The position numbers and the translations under genes are program-made. Of a DNA stretch of 51,689 nucleotides, positions 32,856 to 41,630 are shown one piece after another. The stretch is from an uncultured Prevotellaceae bacterium (GTDB lineage: Bacteria; Bacteroidota; Bacteroidia; Bacteroidales; Bacteroidaceae): NCBI GenBank assembly GCA_900318885.1, contig ONMN01000010.1:1-51689 (forward strand), read 5' to 3'. The notes under the pieces are model-generated. The model ran no database searches, was not told the origin of the DNA, and saw only the letters and a program-made list of their open reading frames with translations. How positions within the stretch are numbered: position 1 is the first letter of the stretch; each line of letters begins with the position of its first letter.

Positions 32856-34582
32856 GCTTGCGCCTTTTCAATCCAGGCGGCGACTTCATCTACTGAAGGC
32901 TTCTGGAGGTCGAGCTTGTATTTCTTGAAGATCTCACCAATCTTCTGCTGGAGGCCCTGGGGCTTCTCAGTTGCGATGTTCTGGACGAGGTTGAAGCCAG
33001 CCTTGCGCAGTACTGGAACGATATCCTCAGGTACACCTATCTCGGCCCACTCAGCTACAGACGACTGAGGAATCTTCTTCTCAGGCTTCATCTGTGGGAA
33101 CAGCATCACCTCGCCAATAGCAAACTTACCAGTCATCAGCATGACCAGACGGTCGATACCAATACCGATACCGAACGTAGGAGGCATACCGTACTGCAGA
33201 GCGCGCAGGAAGTCGTGATCGATGATCATTGCCTCGTCGTCGCCCTTGTCGGCAAGACGCATCTGCTCGATGAAACGCTCCTCCTGATCGATAGGATCGT
33301 TGAGCTCAGAATATGCATTGGCCAGCTCCTTACCATTGACCATCAGCTCGAAACGCTCAGTAAGACCGGGCTTAGAGCGGTGCATCTTAGTAAGTGGTGA
33401 CATCTCAACAGGATAATCGGTAATGAAGGTAGGCTGGATGAAGGTGCCCTCGCAGAACTCACCAAAGAGCTCGTCGATGAGCTTACCCTTACCCATGGTC
33501 TCGTCGACATCCATGCCCTTAGACAGGCAGAATGCGCGAATCTCGTCCTCGCTCTTGCCATCGCAATCGAAACCAGTCTTCTCCTTGATAGCATCGAGGA
33601 TAGGCAGGCGACGGAACGGAGCCTTGAACGAGATGATGTTGCCATCGATCTCGACCTCGGGCTTGCCGTTTACTGCCGTACAGATCTCCTCGAGCATCTT
33701 CTCGGTGAAGTCCATACCCCACAGCAGGTCCTTATAGCTGACATAGAGCTCCATGCAGGTGAACTCAGGGTTGTGGGTCTTGTCCATACCCTCGTTGCGG
33801 AAGTTCTTACCCATCTCGTAAACACCCTCGAAACCGCCTACGATAAGGCGCTTCAGATAGAGCTCGGTGGCAATACGCATGTACATATCCTGATTCAGGG
33901 CATTGAAGTGGGTAATGAACGGGCGGGCTGATGCACCACCTGCGATGCTCTGCAGGATAGGAGTATCGACCTCGGTATATCCGGCATTGTCGAGAATGCT
34001 ACGCATGGTGCGGATGATGGTGGCACGCTTCAGGAAGGTGTCCTTGACGCCCTCGTTGACCACCAGGTCGACATAGCGCTGGCGATAACGCAACTCGGGA
34101 TCATCAAACTTGTCGTAGGCCACACCATCCTTGTATTTCACGATAGGCAGTGGCTTCAGCGCCTTCGACAACAGCGTCAGCTCCTTGCAGTGGACGCTGA
34201 TTTCGCCCGTCTGCGTGCGGAACACAAAGCCCTTGATGCCGATGAAGTCGCCAATGTCGAGCAGCTTCTTGAAAACGGTATTGTATAACTCCTTGTCGTC
34301 GCCAGGGCAAAGGTCATCACGCGTGATATAGACCTGAATACGGCCCTTGGAGTCCTGTAATTCTACAAACGAGGCCTTACCCATGACGCGACGGCCCATC
34401 ATACGGCCAGCAATACTCACCTCGCGGGGCTCGGCATCATCCTGAAAACTCTCTACAATCTCCGTAGAGAATGCGTTGGTAGGAAATTCTGCTGCGGGAT
34501 AGGGATTGATACCCATCTCGCGCAACTGTTGCAGACTCTCACGTCTGCCGATTTCTTGTTCGCTAAGTTCTAAAACGTTCAT
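32852..34582 (-). CDS. lysS: Lysyl-tRNA synthetase, class II
   Basis: Charges tRNA-Lys. The 576-residue protein has the N-terminal OB-fold anticodon-binding domain (about 55-170, [20 protein letters not shown]), class II motif 2 ([20 protein letters not shown]) and motif 3 ([16 protein letters not shown]). A C-terminal extension of about 70 residues beyond motif 3 is present, as in Bacteroidales LysS. The promoter -7 box is at 34615-34622; its -33 zone is occupied by a 7-bp repeat. Confidence 0.95.
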   Translation of the reverse strand: MNVLELSEQEIGRRESLQQLREMGINPYPAAEFPTNAFSTEIVESFQDDAEPREVSIAGRMMGRRVMGKASFVELQDSKGRIQVYITRDDLCPGDDKELYNTVFKKLLDIGDFIGIKGFVFRTQTGEISVHCKELTLLSKALKPLPIVKYKDGVAYDKFDDPELRYRQRYVDLVVNEGVKDTFLKRATIIRTMRSILDNAGYTEVDTPILQSIAGGASARPFITHFNALNQDMYMRIATELYLKRLIVGGFEGVYEMGKNFRNEGMDKTHNPEFTCMELYVSYKDLLWGMDFTEKMLEEICTAVNGKPEVEIDGNIISFKAPFRRLPILDAIKEKTGFDCDGKSEDEIRAFCLSKGMDVDETMGKGKLIDELFGEFCEGTFIQPTFITDYPVEMSPLTKMHRSKPGLTERFELMVNGKELANAYSELNDPIDQEERFIEQMRLADKGDDEAMIIDHDFLRALQYGMPPTFGIGIGIDRLVMLMTGKFAIGEVMLFPQMKPEKKIPQSSVAEWAEIGVPEDIVPVLRKAGFNLVQNIATEKPQGLQQKIGEIFKKYKLDLQKPSVDEVAAWIEKAQA

Positions 34583-34614
34583 ATCTTGTTAAATAATTAT
34601 TCACAATGCGTCTG

Positions 34615-34657
34615 CAAAGATACGAAATAATTGATAATTGACCATTACTATTGACAA
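34615..34657 (-). promoter_or_regulatory. lysS -7 box with a 7-bp array in the -33 region
   Basis: TATCTTTG on the minus strand (34622-34615). Where the -33 TTTG is expected (about 34643-34646) there is instead part of an array of 7-base units (aattgat, aattgac, cattact, attgaca; 34629-34657). Confidence 0.55.
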
Positions 34658-34702
34658 TTTTTTGCCTTTGACGTTAAATATTTGCTAAATTCTTGACAAA
34701 AA

Positions 34703-34734
34703 TTTGGTGGTTTCAGAATTTTTCCTTACTTTTG
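34703..34734 (+). promoter_or_regulatory. Promoter of the ROK pair
   Basis: TTTG (34703-34706), 20-base spacer, TACTTTTG (34727-34734), about 25 bases before the first ROK ATG. Confidence 0.75.
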
Positions 34735-34759
34735 TAGCATTAATAACGAAACGGAAACT

Positions 34760-35740
34760 ATGATACATGAAACTATCAAGACTCGCGTAGTTGGTGTTGA
34801 CATACAAATTGACACAACCACCCTGGCTGTCATTGATGTGCGTGGAAACATCATTGCCAGCGAAAGCTTCAACACGGGAACAAATCCTAATATCGGCGAT
34901 TTTGCGTCGATATTGAGCGAACGTGTGGTGAGTATGGTAGAGCAAAACGGTGGCTACGAGAGTGTCCGTTCGCTGGGCATCTGTTGTCCGAGCGCCAACT
35001 ACATGACAGCATGTATCGAGAATGCGCCAAACCTGCCCTGGAAGGGTGTCGTACCCTTGGCAGCAATGATGCGCGACAGGCTGGGACTGGCCGTAGCACT
35101 GGGCAATAACGCCTATGCCCGTGGATTGGGCGAGCTGGCCTTCGGTGTGGCTCACGGCATAAAGGACTTCGTCCTGCTGACGATGGGTGGCGGTGTCGGC
35201 AGTAGCATCTTCATCAATGGTCAGTACTACGCTGGCCGTGACGGTTTTGCCGGTGAGATAGGCCATAGCCTGATTCGCCATGACGGGCGTCTTTGCGGCT
35301 GTGGCAATAAAGGCTGTCTGGAGATGTACTGTGCGCGAAAGGGTATCCGCATGACCGCTCAGGAGGTGATGGCCGAGAGCGACAAGCCTTCGAAGATGCG
35401 CCTGATAGAAGACCTGACAGTGGACCAGATTGTGGCTTTCTGCGATATGGGCGACGAGTTGGCCATCGAGACGCTGCGCCGGACGGGTACTGTGCTGGGA
35501 GAAGCGCTGGCAAACTATGCCACCACTGTCAATCCTGAGGCATTTATCTTTACAGGCAGTGTGGCACATTGTGGCGACTGGCTGTTTGAACCTGCTTGGG
35601 AGAGTTTCAACGACCACATCTTCCATAACATCAAGGGCAAGGTGAAATTCCTATGGTCACAATTTGACGAGAGAGAAGCTAACCTACTGGGAGCCAGCGT
35701 GTTGGCATGGAACGTAAAGGAGTACTCATTATTTAAGTAA
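34760..35740 (+). CDS. ROK-family protein with catalytic Asp replaced by Asn
   Basis: A 326-residue ROK protein without a helix-turn-helix, so of the sugar-kinase type. The nucleotide-binding start VGVDIQIDTTTLAVIDVRGN, the glycine motif TMGGGVGSSIFING, and the zinc motif GEIGHSL...GRLCGCGNKGCLE are intact. The catalytic NDA motif of ROK kinases reads GNNAYARGLGE (N116-N117), so the base that should be Asp117 is Asn. Sugar phosphorylation is probably lost; sugar sensing or a structural partner role is possible. It is followed at 48 bases by a homologue that keeps the Asp. Confidence 0.85.
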   Translation: MIHETIKTRVVGVDIQIDTTTLAVIDVRGNIIASESFNTGTNPNIGDFASILSERVVSMVEQNGGYESVRSLGICCPSANYMTACIENAPNLPWKGVVPLAAMMRDRLGLAVALGNNAYARGLGELAFGVAHGIKDFVLLTMGGGVGSSIFINGQYYAGRDGFAGEIGHSLIRHDGRLCGCGNKGCLEMYCARKGIRMTAQEVMAESDKPSKMRLIEDLTVDQIVAFCDMGDELAIETLRRTGTVLGEALANYATTVNPEAFIFTGSVAHCGDWLFEPAWESFNDHIFHNIKGKVKFLWSQFDEREANLLGASVLAWNVKEYSLFK

Positions 35741-35788
35741 TAACTAATTCTAACTAAACAATACTAAAAAACAAAGTTTCTTACTACT

Positions 35789-36766
35789 ATGGATGAAGAA
35801 CTGAAAAGTAAGGTTATCGGAGTCGACATCAGCATTGAGCGTACGACGCTCGCCATCGTCGATATCCGCGGAAACATTTTAGCAGAAGACAGTTTCGTAA
35901 CTTCCGACTATCAGAATATCAGTGAATACGTGTCGGAACTATCAGACCGCCTCTACTTACTGATGGAGAACAACGGGGGATATGAGAAGATTCGCTCGAT
36001 AGGAATCAGCGCGCCCAGTTGCAGTTCGATAACAGGATGCATCACTAATGCCGCCAACCTGCCTTGGAAGGGTGAGATTCCCTTGGCAGCACTGATACGC
36101 GACCGCATGGGAATGGCCGTCGCAGTGGGCAACGACGCCCACGTAGCAGCATTAGGTGAATATACCTATGGTGCAGCTCACGGACTGAAGGACTTTATCA
36201 TCGTCAGCCTGGGTGTGGGCGTAGGCAGTTGTTTCTTCTCGCAAGGCCGTGAGCACATTGGAACTGACGGTTATGCCGGTGAGTGGGGACATGCTACTTT
36301 GTTTGACGGCGGACGTCAGTGCGGCTGTGGTAAGAAAGGCTGTATTGAGTCGTACGTCGGTGCTCACGGTATTGTCCGCACGGCCAAGGACCTGCTTTTG
36401 GAGTCGGACGAGCCGTCACTGATGCGCGATATTGATCACTTGAACCCCAAGAACATTTTTGAATGTTGCGAGCAAGGTGACGCCTTGGCTATTGAGACCT
36501 ATCGTAAGACGGGCTATCTGCTGGGCTTGGCATTGGCTAACTACGCCAACATCATCAATCCGCAGGCTATCATCCTGACCGGTGGTATCTCGCGCGCAGG
36601 AAGATACTTGTTGGAACCCACGCGTGAATCGTTTGAGCAACACGTATTCCCCAACATGCGCGGCAAGGTAAGAATCGTGGTGTCGAGAATGGACAATCGC
36701 GAACGCGACGTGCTGGGAGCAAGCGCTCTGGCATGGGAAGTACCAGAGTACTCGCTGTTTAAGTAA
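35789..36766 (+). CDS. ROK-family sugar kinase (glucokinase-like)
   Basis: A 325-residue paralogue of the preceding gene, colinear along its length. It keeps the catalytic Asp116 in VGNDAHVAALGE, the glycine motif SLGVGVGSCFFSQG, and the zinc-binding GHATLF...GRQCGCGKKGCIE. It is probably the cell's glucokinase or an amino-sugar kinase; ROK specificity cannot be read safely from sequence. Arrangement as a tandem active/altered pair suggests duplication followed by divergence. Confidence 0.87.
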   Translation: MDEELKSKVIGVDISIERTTLAIVDIRGNILAEDSFVTSDYQNISEYVSELSDRLYLLMENNGGYEKIRSIGISAPSCSSITGCITNAANLPWKGEIPLAALIRDRMGMAVAVGNDAHVAALGEYTYGAAHGLKDFIIVSLGVGVGSCFFSQGREHIGTDGYAGEWGHATLFDGGRQCGCGKKGCIESYVGAHGIVRTAKDLLLESDEPSLMRDIDHLNPKNIFECCEQGDALAIETYRKTGYLLGLALANYANIINPQAIILTGGISRAGRYLLEPTRESFEQHVFPNMRGKVRIVVSRMDNRERDVLGASALAWEVPEYSLFK

Positions 36767-36802
36767 GGAGTTAACAAGGTTAGAATAGTTAAGTTAACAA
36801 AG

Positions 36803-38482
36803 CTAATATTTGAAACTACTGCCTCCTACGAACTCACGCATGATGCTCGTGGGAGGTATTTCTTTGTCGCTCACGGGCAGGAAATAGTGGATGAATTTGA
36901 GCAGGCGGTGAGCCTCCGCAAATTCAGGACAGTTCCGTGGTACTGACGAGAGGATAATCTCTGCGTGGGTACGCAGAACGGCAAACTCGATGTTCAGCGC
37001 CGAGTTGAACATAGCGTCCGCTGTCTCCTGATAAGGGAATATCCATTTATCCTCTGCCTCACAGACATTCTTCCACTGGGCAATGGTCTCGCGCGCCGTA
37101 TAGGCTCCCTTGTTGTAGTCGCGGATGATGCGGCGCAGCAGGCGGTTGTCGCGGACGGGAATCCAGTTGTGGTCGTCGAGCGAGATGCTGGTAAGCGCTG
37201 AGATGTAGATCCTGTACTTCAGTGAGTCTTCAATATTCTGCGTCAGTTTGGGGTTCAGTGCATGGATACCCTCGATAATCAGCACCGTATCGCCTGCCAG
37301 CTTCAGCTTTTTGCCATTCCATTCGCGCTTGCCAGTGGTGAAGTTGTATTCCGGAATCTCCACACGCTCGCCTTTCATCAGCCTCGACAGGTGGTCCTCC
37401 AGCAAGGCATAGTCCACCGTCTCGATGTTGTCGAAGTCGTAGTCACCATTGGGTAACTTGGGCGTATCCACGCGATTGACGAAATAGTCGTCGGTAGAGA
37501 ACGACATCGGACGCAGGCCACAGGCCAGCAGTTGGATGGAGAGTCGCTTGCAGAACGTAGTCTTTCCTGATGACGACGGACCTGTGATGAGTACCAGTCG
37601 AATGGGGTTCTCCTCCGCATGGAATCGGCGTTCAATGTCTTCTGCTATCTGCACGATCTTCTTCTCCTGCAGGGCCTCGCTGACCTGTATCAGTTCTGAG
37701 GCATGGCCTTTCAGGATGGCTTTGTTGACGTCGCCAGCATTCGACAGGCGCATAATGATATCCCATTTCGTCTTCTCGCGGAACATCTCATACGTCTTAG
37801 GCATATCCACCTTCTCCGCCAGAACGGTAGGATTATTCCAATCGGGTACTCGCAACAGCATGCCGTCGTGATAGGGTTCCAGTCCGAAGACCTTCAGATA
37901 GCCTGCACTGGGCACCAGCGGACCATAGTAGTAATCGGCAGTATCGCCCAGCATATAGTAATCGCTATATATCTGTCCGCTGGTTTCCAGCAACTTTACT
38001 TTGTCAGAGAATCCTCGTTCGGCAAAGACGCGGATGGCCTCTTCGTTGGTGGCCTCCGTGCGACGGAAAGGCATATCCAGATTCACGATTTCCTTCATCC
38101 GCTCGCAGATTTGCTCTATGTCGCCATCTGCCAGACCTTCATTATTCTTTTTCTTGAAGTTACAGTAATAGCCACGCGATATAGTGTGTTCGATGAATAG
38201 TTTCGACCCAGGGAAAATGTCCTGCGTGGCCTTGTAGAGCAGGAAACACAGGGAACGCACATAAACACGATGCCCACTGCCTTCGCGGGCATCCAGAAAT
38301 TCCACGTCGCGATTCTGGTAGAGCCTGAACTTCAGTCCCTCTGAGGCGTTATTCACTTTCGCTGACACCACGGGGTAAGGCAGTTTGATTTCGTCAGCGA
38401 ACTCTTGGTAGACATCCAATAGCGAACAGCCTTCTGGGAAAGCCTTCGTCACGTTGTTGTTCTTGCAGCGAATGTGTAGCAT
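36803..38482 (-). CDS. TGS-domain / uridine kinase fusion (nucleoside kinase)
   Basis: A 559-residue fusion. Residues about 1-60 are TGS-like. About 60-220 resemble the ThrRS second additional domain (IEHTISRGYYCNFK). About 290-500 are a uridine-kinase-like P-loop domain: LITGPSSSGKTTFCKRLSIQ, FSTDDYFVNR, YDFDNIETVDYALLEDHL and VLIIEGIHALNP. Phosphorylation of uridine/cytidine is likely; the N-terminal part has no proven role. The frame opens with TTG at 38491, but the ATG at 38482 is preferred. The promoter is at 38510-38540. Confidence 0.85.
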   Translation of the reverse strand: MLHIRCKNNNVTKAFPEGCSLLDVYQEFADEIKLPYPVVSAKVNNASEGLKFRLYQNRDVEFLDAREGSGHRVYVRSLCFLLYKATQDIFPGSKLFIEHTISRGYYCNFKKKNNEGLADGDIEQICERMKEIVNLDMPFRRTEATNEEAIRVFAERGFSDKVKLLETSGQIYSDYYMLGDTADYYYGPLVPSAGYLKVFGLEPYHDGMLLRVPDWNNPTVLAEKVDMPKTYEMFREKTKWDIIMRLSNAGDVNKAILKGHASELIQVSEALQEKKIVQIAEDIERRFHAEENPIRLVLITGPSSSGKTTFCKRLSIQLLACGLRPMSFSTDDYFVNRVDTPKLPNGDYDFDNIETVDYALLEDHLSRLMKGERVEIPEYNFTTGKREWNGKKLKLAGDTVLIIEGIHALNPKLTQNIEDSLKYRIYISALTSISLDDHNWIPVRDNRLLRRIIRDYNKGAYTARETIAQWKNVCEAEDKWIFPYQETADAMFNSALNIEFAVLRTHAEIILSSVPRNCPEFAEAHRLLKFIHYFLPVSDKEIPPTSIMREFVGGSSFKY

Positions 38483-38509
38483 AGCAATCAATCGTTTTTA
38501 GTTGTTTGC

Positions 38510-38540
38510 AAAGATACGACAAAAACCGTAAAACACCAAA
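38510..38540 (-). promoter_or_regulatory. Promoter of the TGS-uridine kinase gene
   Basis: Minus-strand TTTG (38540-38537), 19-base spacer, TATCTTTG (38517-38510). Confidence 0.72.
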
Positions 38541-38599
38541 GAAAAATGCTTTTTTCTATCATTTTCCTTACGCGTACCTTATTATATAATATGGTTTGG

Positions 38600-38640
38600 T
38601 ATATTTGCAACCGAGTTGCGAAAGCTTTTTCCTACCTTTG
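38600..38640 (+). promoter_or_regulatory. Two tandem -7 boxes before the metal ATPase
   Basis: TATATTTG (38600-38607) and TACCTTTG (38633-38640) both point to the ATPase gene, 61 and 28 bases from its ATG. Neither has a perfect -33 TTTG at standard spacing, which would fit a regulated promoter. No operator is obvious. Confidence 0.45.
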
Positions 38641-38668
38641 CAACCAGAAATGATAAAAACGAGAAAAT

Positions 38669-40639
38669 ATGTGTAAAGAACATCATCATCACGAAGAGGA
38701 GTGCTGCTCTTGCGAGCATCATCACCACGAAGAAGAAGGCCAGCGCGGGAAACTGCTGAAAATCGTGCTGGCAGCAGTATTGCTGGCTGTTGCGGTCTAC
38801 ATCGAACATACGTTTGCGTTGCCTACATGGCAATTGCTGTTGGTATATCTCGTGCCTTACCTGCTAGTGGGTTGGGACACGCTGAAAGAAGCAGCAGAGG
38901 GATTGATGGAGGGCGAGGCCTTCAACGAAGACTTCCTGATGGCTGTTGCCACATTGGGAGCGTTGGGTATCGGCTTTCTGCCTGGTGCGGAGAACGAATT
39001 CCCTGAGGCAGTCTTCGTAATGCTGTTTTTTCAAGTGGGAGAGCTGTTCGAGGGCTATGCCGAAGGAAAGAGCCGCGAGAGTATTGCTCACCTGATGGAT
39101 ATCCGTCCGGATGTGGCGCATGTAGAGGTGAGGGGGAAGATGTCAGATGTAAGAAGTCAGATGTCTGAAGTTAGAGACGTGGCCCCAGAGGACGTGGCAG
39201 TAGGTGATATTATCCTTATCCGCGTAGGCGAGAAGGTGCCCTTGGACGGCGTCGTCGTCGAAGGCAGTAGTCAGTTGAATACCGTTGCACTGACGGGTGA
39301 GACGATGCCTCGTAGCGTAGAGACTGACGACGAGGTGGTGTCAGGTTGTGTCAACTTGTCAGGTGTGTTGCGTGTGCGTACAACCAAGAGTTTTGGCGAG
39401 AGCACCGTTTCGAAAATCATTCGTCTGGTAGAAGATGCAGGGGAGCACAAGTCGCAAAGAGAGACTTTCATCACGAAGTTTGCACGAATCTATACGCCCA
39501 TTGTCGTCGGTGCTGCCATTCTGCTGGCTGTCGTACCCACGTTGCTGGGCGGTGCCTTTGCCACGTGGCTGTACAGGGCGTTGATGTTCCTGGTGGTGTC
39601 GTGTCCCTGTGCATTGGTGCTGAGCGTCCCCCTGACATTCTTTGCTGGTATCGGTGGCGCGTCACGTCGCGGTATCCTCATCAAGGGTGCCAACTATATG
39701 GATGTGTTGTCGAAAGTCGGCACGGTGGTGTTCGACAAGACGGGTACGCTGACACACGGACAGTTTGCCGTAGAAGCCGTCCATCCTGACAGCTGTGACG
39801 AACACCAGCTACTACACCTGGCAGCTCACGTAGAACACTTTACGACGCACCCCATCGGAGCAGCATTGCGCGACGCATTCCCAGACGAGGCCACGGACGG
39901 ATGTGAGGTGAGCGACGTCGAAGAGATATCAGGAAAAGGTATCAAGGCAAAGGTGGATGGAAAAATAGTCTGTGTGGGCAATACGAAGCTGATGGATGCC
40001 GTAGGTGTTCAATGGCACGACTGCACACATGTGGGAACGATTATCCACGTGGCTATTGACGGACAGTATGCAGGTCATATCGTCATCAACGACAAAGTAA
40101 AGGAGGATAGTGCCGAGGCCATAGCGGAACTCAAAGCATTAGGCGTAAACCGGACGGTGATGCTGACGGGCGACCGTCGTGAGGTTGGGGCACGCGTGGC
40201 TGAGCAGTTGGGCTTGGATGAATGGTATGCAGAACTGTTGCCTGCCGACAAGGTGGAACATGTAGAGCGCCTGCTGAGCCCTACCCCTTCACCTGTAAAC
40301 AATCACCTGGCATTTGTGGGTGACGGCATCAACGACGCCCCAGTGCTGGCACGCGCAGACGTCGGAATAGCGATGGGTGGATTGGGAAGCGATGCTGCCA
40401 TTGAGGCTGCTGACGTGGTGTTGATGGACGACCATCCCTCGAAGGTGGCTTTGGCCATACGTATTGCCAGACGTACACTGGCGATAGCCCGTCAGAATGT
40501 GTGGCTGGCTATTGGCATCAAGGTGGCAGTACTCGTATTGGCTGCCGTAGGACTAGCAACGATGTGGATGGCTGTTTTTGCTGACGTTGGTGTCACGGTG
40601 TTGGCAGTGTTGAACGCCATGAGGGCACTGAAATGTTAA
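38669..40639 (+). CDS. P1B-type heavy-metal ATPase (Zn/Cd/Pb group)
   Basis: Membrane metal exporter of 656 residues. The N-terminus is a His/Glu/Cys-rich metal-binding tail (MCKEHHHHEEECCSCEHHHH) instead of an HMA domain. Ion-path motif CPC is at 312-314 (VSCPCALVLSVP), the phosphorylated Asp at 356 (DKTGTLTHGQ), TGD and the GDGINDAPVLARADVGIAMG hinge later, and the last helix carries DVGVTVLAVLNAMR, typical of Zn/Cd pumps. In the actuator domain, residues about 157-169 (KMSDVRSQMSEVR) are encoded by a 7-bp tandem array and look like an insertion. Confidence 0.92.
   Translation: MCKEHHHHEEECCSCEHHHHEEEGQRGKLLKIVLAAVLLAVAVYIEHTFALPTWQLLLVYLVPYLLVGWDTLKEAAEGLMEGEAFNEDFLMAVATLGALGIGFLPGAENEFPEAVFVMLFFQVGELFEGYAEGKSRESIAHLMDIRPDVAHVEVRGKMSDVRSQMSEVRDVAPEDVAVGDIILIRVGEKVPLDGVVVEGSSQLNTVALTGETMPRSVETDDEVVSGCVNLSGVLRVRTTKSFGESTVSKIIRLVEDAGEHKSQRETFITKFARIYTPIVVGAAILLAVVPTLLGGAFATWLYRALMFLVVSCPCALVLSVPLTFFAGIGGASRRGILIKGANYMDVLSKVGTVVFDKTGTLTHGQFAVEAVHPDSCDEHQLLHLAAHVEHFTTHPIGAALRDAFPDEATDGCEVSDVEEISGKGIKAKVDGKIVCVGNTKLMDAVGVQWHDCTHVGTIIHVAIDGQYAGHIVINDKVKEDSAEAIAELKALGVNRTVMLTGDRREVGARVAEQLGLDEWYAELLPADKVEHVERLLSPTPSPVNNHLAFVGDGINDAPVLARADVGIAMGGLGSDAAIEAADVVLMDDHPSKVALAIRIARRTLAIARQNVWLAIGIKVAVLVLAAVGLATMWMAVFADVGVTVLAVLNAMRALKC
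39138..39172. repeat. 7-bp tandem micro-array inside the metal ATPase gene
   Basis: Units agatgtc, agatgta, agaagtc, agatgtc, tgaagtt. Encodes MSDVRSQMSEVR in the loop before VAPEDVAVGDIILIRVGE. It shares a 13-base stretch with the intergenic array at 800-827. Confidence 0.85.
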
Positions 40640-40655
40640 AAAAACAATATCATTG

Positions 40656-40686
40656 TTGCTTGTGTCAGGAAAAAGTGTTACCTTTG
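40656..40686 (+). promoter_or_regulatory. Promoter of the nucleotidyltransferase-DHH operon
   Basis: TTG (40656-40658), 20-base spacer, TACCTTTG (40679-40686). Confidence 0.65.
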
Positions 40687-40714
40687 CGGACAATAACATA
40701 AAATGATAGATAAA

Positions 40715-41626
40715 ATGAAACCAACATTATTTCTTTTAGCAGCTGGTATGGGCAGTCGTTATGGTGGCCTGAAGCAGCTCGATGGTCTGGGCCCCAATGG
40801 CGAGACCATCATGGACTACAGTATCTACGACGCTATTCAGGCAGGATTCGGCAAAATTGTATGGGTTATCCGCAAGGACTTTGAAGAGCAGTTCCGTACC
40901 CAGATTCTCTCGAAGTACGAGGGTAAAGTGAAGTGTGAACTGTGCTTCCAGGCACTCGACGCACTGCCTGCAGGATTCAGCGTTCCTGAAGGTCGCCAGA
41001 AGCCTTGGGGTACAAACCACGCCGTGCTGATGGGTAAGGACATCATCAAGGAGCCGTTCTGCGTCATCAATTGCGACGACTTCTACGGTCGCGACTGTTT
41101 CATGCAGATTGGCAAATTCCTGAGCAACCTGCCCGAGGGTTCGAAGAACAAGTATGCAATGGTGGGCTTCCGCGTATGCAACACGCTGAGTGAGAATGGT
41201 GCCGTGGCTCGTGGCGTTTGTGCTTACGACAACAATCGTCATCTGACGGATGTCGTTGAGCGTACGGAGATTCTGCGCAAGGACGGTACCATCCTGTTCA
41301 AGGACGAGCAGGGCGGGTGGCAGGTGCTGGACGAGAATGCTCCCGTATCGATGAATGTCTGGGGCTTTACTCCTGACTATTTCGAGTATAGCGAGGAGTA
41401 CTTCAAGGAGTTCCTCAGCGATCCGAAGAACATGGAGAACCTGAAGGCAGAGTTCTTCATTCCTTTGATGGTCAACAAACTCATCACCGAAGGAACGGCA
41501 ACCTGTGAGGTGCTCGATACGACATCGAAGTGGTTTGGCGTAACCTATGCCGCTGACCGCGAAGAAACGGTGGCCCGCATCCAGCAACTCGTCGACGAGG
41601 GCGTTTATCCCAATAAGTTGTTCTGA
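40715..41626 (+). CDS. Sugar-phosphate nucleotidyltransferase family protein
   Basis: A 303-residue GT-A-like nucleotidyltransferase. The N-terminal signature is LLAAGMGSRYGGLKQLDGLG (G-x-G-x-R plus the Lys). NCDDFYG supplies the metal Asp residues, and GFRVCNTLSENGAVARGVCA and NVWGFTPDYFEY follow. It is longer than MurU (about 220 residues). It could partner the AmgK-RapZ fusion 16 kb away, but this is only a hypothesis. An ATG at 40703 is equally open; 40715 fits family starts. The DHH gene begins 4 bases after its stop. Confidence 0.78.
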   Translation: MKPTLFLLAAGMGSRYGGLKQLDGLGPNGETIMDYSIYDAIQAGFGKIVWVIRKDFEEQFRTQILSKYEGKVKCELCFQALDALPAGFSVPEGRQKPWGTNHAVLMGKDIIKEPFCVINCDDFYGRDCFMQIGKFLSNLPEGSKNKYAMVGFRVCNTLSENGAVARGVCAYDNNRHLTDVVERTEILRKDGTILFKDEQGGWQVLDENAPVSMNVWGFTPDYFEYSEEYFKEFLSDPKNMENLKAEFFIPLMVNKLITEGTATCEVLDTTSKWFGVTYAADREETVARIQQLVDEGVYPNKLF

Positions 41627-41630
41627 GCGA

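Noticed and set aside
34685-35626. 313-codon open frame antisense to the first ROK gene
   Set aside because: The sense strand encodes clear ROK motifs; the antisense product matches nothing recognisable and lacks a promoter.
41547-41630. 28-codon N-terminal extension of the DHH phosphoesterase
   Set aside because: It lies wholly inside the 3' end of the nucleotidyltransferase gene in another frame; the ATG 4 bases after that stop fits the family.
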